In this document: one piece after another, positions 5,225 through 6,713 of the stretch
Layout: each line of letters opens with the position of its first letter
Numbering within the stretch: position 1 is the stretch's first letter
NCBI GenBank assembly: GCA_900544705.1
Contig: UQWH01000080.1
Location: 1-6,713, forward strand
From: an uncultured Eubacteriales bacterium
GTDB lineage: Bacteria; Bacillota; Clostridia; Oscillospirales; Oscillospiraceae
Direction: 5' to 3'
DNA: 6,713 nt
Notes under the pieces: generated by a model
Told to the model about the DNA's origin: nothing
Seen by the model: only the letters and a program-made list of their open reading frames with translations
Databases searched by the model: none
Translations under genes and position numbers: made by a program

Positions 5225-6133
5225 ATGTATATCAGCTATGATTACTATCGGATTTTCTACTATGTCGCTTCCTGCGGGAGCGTTTCGCGGGCGGCGGCGG
5301 AGCTGCGGAACAACCAGCCGAACCTGACCCGCGCGATTAAAAATCTGGAAACGGAGTTGGGCTGTGCGCTGTTTCTGCGGACAAACCGCGGCATGAAGCT
5401 GACACCGGAGGGCGAGCGCCTGTTTGCGCATATCCGCGTCGCCTTCCAGCAGATCGAGCGAGGGGAAACAGAATTGCAGGAGCTGCGCGAGCTGCGGCGC
5501 GGCTCGGTCACGATCGCAGCCAGCGAGATCGCCCTGCGCAGTATGCTTCTGCCGGTTTTGCAGGAATTCCGCCGCCTGCATCCGGACATTACCCTGAAGA
5601 TCAGCAATCATACTACGCCGCAGGCGATCGAGGCGCTGAGAAGCGGCCTCGTGGACATCGCGGTCGTCACGACGCCCCTGACGCCGGAGGACGGCCTCAG
5701 CATCCATGCCCTGCGGAGCGTGCGGGAACGCGCCGTCTGCGCCGGGTTCCCGGAGCTTTGCGGCAGGCCGGTGGCGCCGGAGGAGCTGCTGCGCTATCCC
5801 ATCGTGTCGCTCGGCACGCAGAGCACTTCTTATCAGCTCTACGCCGGCTTCTTTGCCACGCACGGCCTGCGCTTTTTTCCGGACATTGAGGCCGCGACGG
5901 CAGATCAGATCCTCCCTCTGGTCGAGGCAGGACTGGGCATCGGCTTTGTGACCGAGGATTTTCTGCAAAATGCACCGGGGCTGCATGTCCTTGAATTGAC
6001 CTCTCCGCTGCCTGCACGCGAGATCTGCGCCGTCAAGCGCACGGGGCAGCCTTTGAGCCTTGCCGCGCAGGAAATGGAGAAAATGCTGCTCCGGGACGAG
6101 CCTCAAGAAACATCAAAAACAGGAGGGAAATAA
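5225..6133 (+). CDS. LysR-type transcriptional regulator
   Basis: A 302-residue LysR-family regulator of normal length. The N-terminal winged helix-turn-helix spans about residues 5-64: YYRIFYYVASCGSVSRAAAE (7-26), then the recognition helix around NQPNLTRAIKNLE (30-42) and the wing LRTNRGMKLTPEGERLF (51-67). A linker helix follows (68-92), then the substrate-binding-like effector domain (93-295), with GLVDIAVVTT (141-150) and EAGLGIGFVTEDF (about 237-249). The start follows AGGAG by six bases. It is divergent from the small-protein/MATE operon, with a dyad between them, so that operon is its likely target; the ligand is unknown. The stop is one base before the next gene's start, whose AGGAGG lies inside this gene. 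Confidence 0.93.
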   Translation: MYISYDYYRIFYYVASCGSVSRAAAELRNNQPNLTRAIKNLETELGCALFLRTNRGMKLTPEGERLFAHIRVAFQQIERGETELQELRELRRGSVTIAASEIALRSMLLPVLQEFRRLHPDITLKISNHTTPQAIEALRSGLVDIAVVTTPLTPEDGLSIHALRSVRERAVCAGFPELCGRPVAPEELLRYPIVSLGTQSTSYQLYAGFFATHGLRFFPDIEAATADQILPLVEAGLGIGFVTEDFLQNAPGLHVLELTSPLPAREICAVKRTGQPLSLAAQEMEKMLLRDEPQETSKTGGK

Positions 6134-6134
6134 T

Positions 6135-6686
6135 ATGAAACTGATGATCGCGTCGGACATCCACGGTTCGGCTTATTATTGCAGGCAGCTGCTGGAGGCC
6201 TTTTCCCGCGAGGGGGCGGAGCGACTGCTGCTTCTGGGCGATATTCTCTACCACGGCCCCAGAAACGACCTGCCGCAGTGCTACGCGCCCAAGCAGGTGC
6301 TGGCCATGCTGAACGAGAGAAAAACGCAGCTTTTCTGCGTGCGCGGCAACTGCGACACGGAGGTCGACCAGATGGTGCTGGAATTCCCGATCCTGGCGGA
6401 TTACTGCCTGCTGACGGTCGGAAACCGCCTGATCTACGCCACGCACGGTCACAACTACAACCTGAGCGCCCTGCCGCCCCTGCAGCCGGGCGACGTGCTT
6501 CTGCACGGGCATACACACATCCCGGCGTGGGAGCGCTTCGGGCAGAACAACCTGTATCTGAACCCCGGCTCGATTTCCATTCCCAAGGCCGGGAGCCCGA
6601 ACGGCTATCTGCTTCTGGAGGGCGAAAAGGCGCTCTGGAAGACGCTGTCCGGGGAGGTTTACCACGAGGAATCGCTTGGATTATAA
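6135..6686 (+). CDS. yfcE: YfcE/MJ0936-family metallophosphodiesterase
   Basis: A 183-residue cytosolic metal-dependent phosphodiesterase, nearly the length of E. coli YfcE (184 aa). All calcineurin-like metal motifs are present: D8 and H10 in SDIHGS, GD at 35-36, GNCD at 71-74, GH at 105-106 in THGH, and GHTH at 125-128, followed by NPGS at 143-146. The enzyme is expected to bind two Mn2+ and hydrolyse phosphodiesters; its natural substrate is unknown. An earlier in-frame ATG at 6060 lies inside the LysR gene; the start at 6135 aligns with the family and has AGGAGGG upstream. It is co-transcribed with the LysR gene. Family assignment is secure; the symbol follows family practice. Confidence 0.92.
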   Translation: MKLMIASDIHGSAYYCRQLLEAFSREGAERLLLLGDILYHGPRNDLPQCYAPKQVLAMLNERKTQLFCVRGNCDTEVDQMVLEFPILADYCLLTVGNRLIYATHGHNYNLSALPPLQPGDVLLHGHTHIPAWERFGQNNLYLNPGSISIPKAGSPNGYLLLEGEKALWKTLSGEVYHEESLGL

Positions 6687-6698
6687 AATAGGTGCGCC

Positions 6699-6713
6699 GG
6701 CAGCTTCGCTGCC
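6699..6713 (+). terminator. Hairpin after yfcE, cut by the window edge
   Basis: GGCAGC and GCTGCC pair around TTC, 13 bases after the stop codon. The position fits a terminator, but any T-tract lies beyond the window. Confidence 0.5.

Overview
The window looks like a chromosomal piece of a GC-rich, spore-forming Clostridia (Firmicutes), probably an Oscillospiraceae/Ruminococcaceae-type gut anaerobe. The reasons are a full-length SpoVT, strong AGGAGG-type ribosome binding sites, TTGACA/TATAAT promoters, and GC-rich genes separated by AT-rich spacers. No tRNA, rRNA, insertion sequence or cas gene is visible.

Layout. 72-1820 (-) is a Na/phosphate cotransporter with a C-terminal PhoU domain; a two-repeat PhoP-type box lies upstream of it. 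1949-2491 (-) is spoVT, closed by a strong hairpin terminator. 2671-3099 (-) is an unrecognised gene that appears frameshifted; its better reading frame continues in -1 after a T5 run. 3100-3428 is an AT-rich non-coding region holding back-to-back promoters, a solitary type I-C-like CRISPR repeat, a guide-like tail and a terminator. 3429-4838 (-) is a MATE efflux pump, translationally coupled to a small membrane protein (4835-5098, -). Divergent from these two is a LysR-type regulator (5225-6133, +), followed by a YfcE-like metallophosphodiesterase (6135-6686, +) and a hairpin cut by the window edge.

The most interesting element is in 3200-3410. One I-C-type repeat (3287-3324) starts where a sigma70-type promoter should initiate. 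It is followed by a spacer-like tail and a terminator, with no second repeat. The first 15 bases of the tail match 13 of 15 bases of a site only 102 bp upstream. The only two mismatches in that stretch are at positions 6 and 12, the bases flipped out in type I Cascade, and the site is preceded by TTC, a common I-C PAM. The matched site covers the -10 box of a second, upstream promoter. This is the expected design of a CreA-like regulatory guide: a seed-only match, PAM present, on a promoter. It would repress that promoter using a Cascade encoded elsewhere. An RNA anti-CRISPR (Racr-like solitary repeat) or the leader-end remnant of an array are alternatives.

The right half is a compact regulatory unit. 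The LysR gene and the small-protein/MATE operon are divergent, and a 26-bp dyad lies over the -35 of the MATE operon promoter, which suggests LysR control of efflux.
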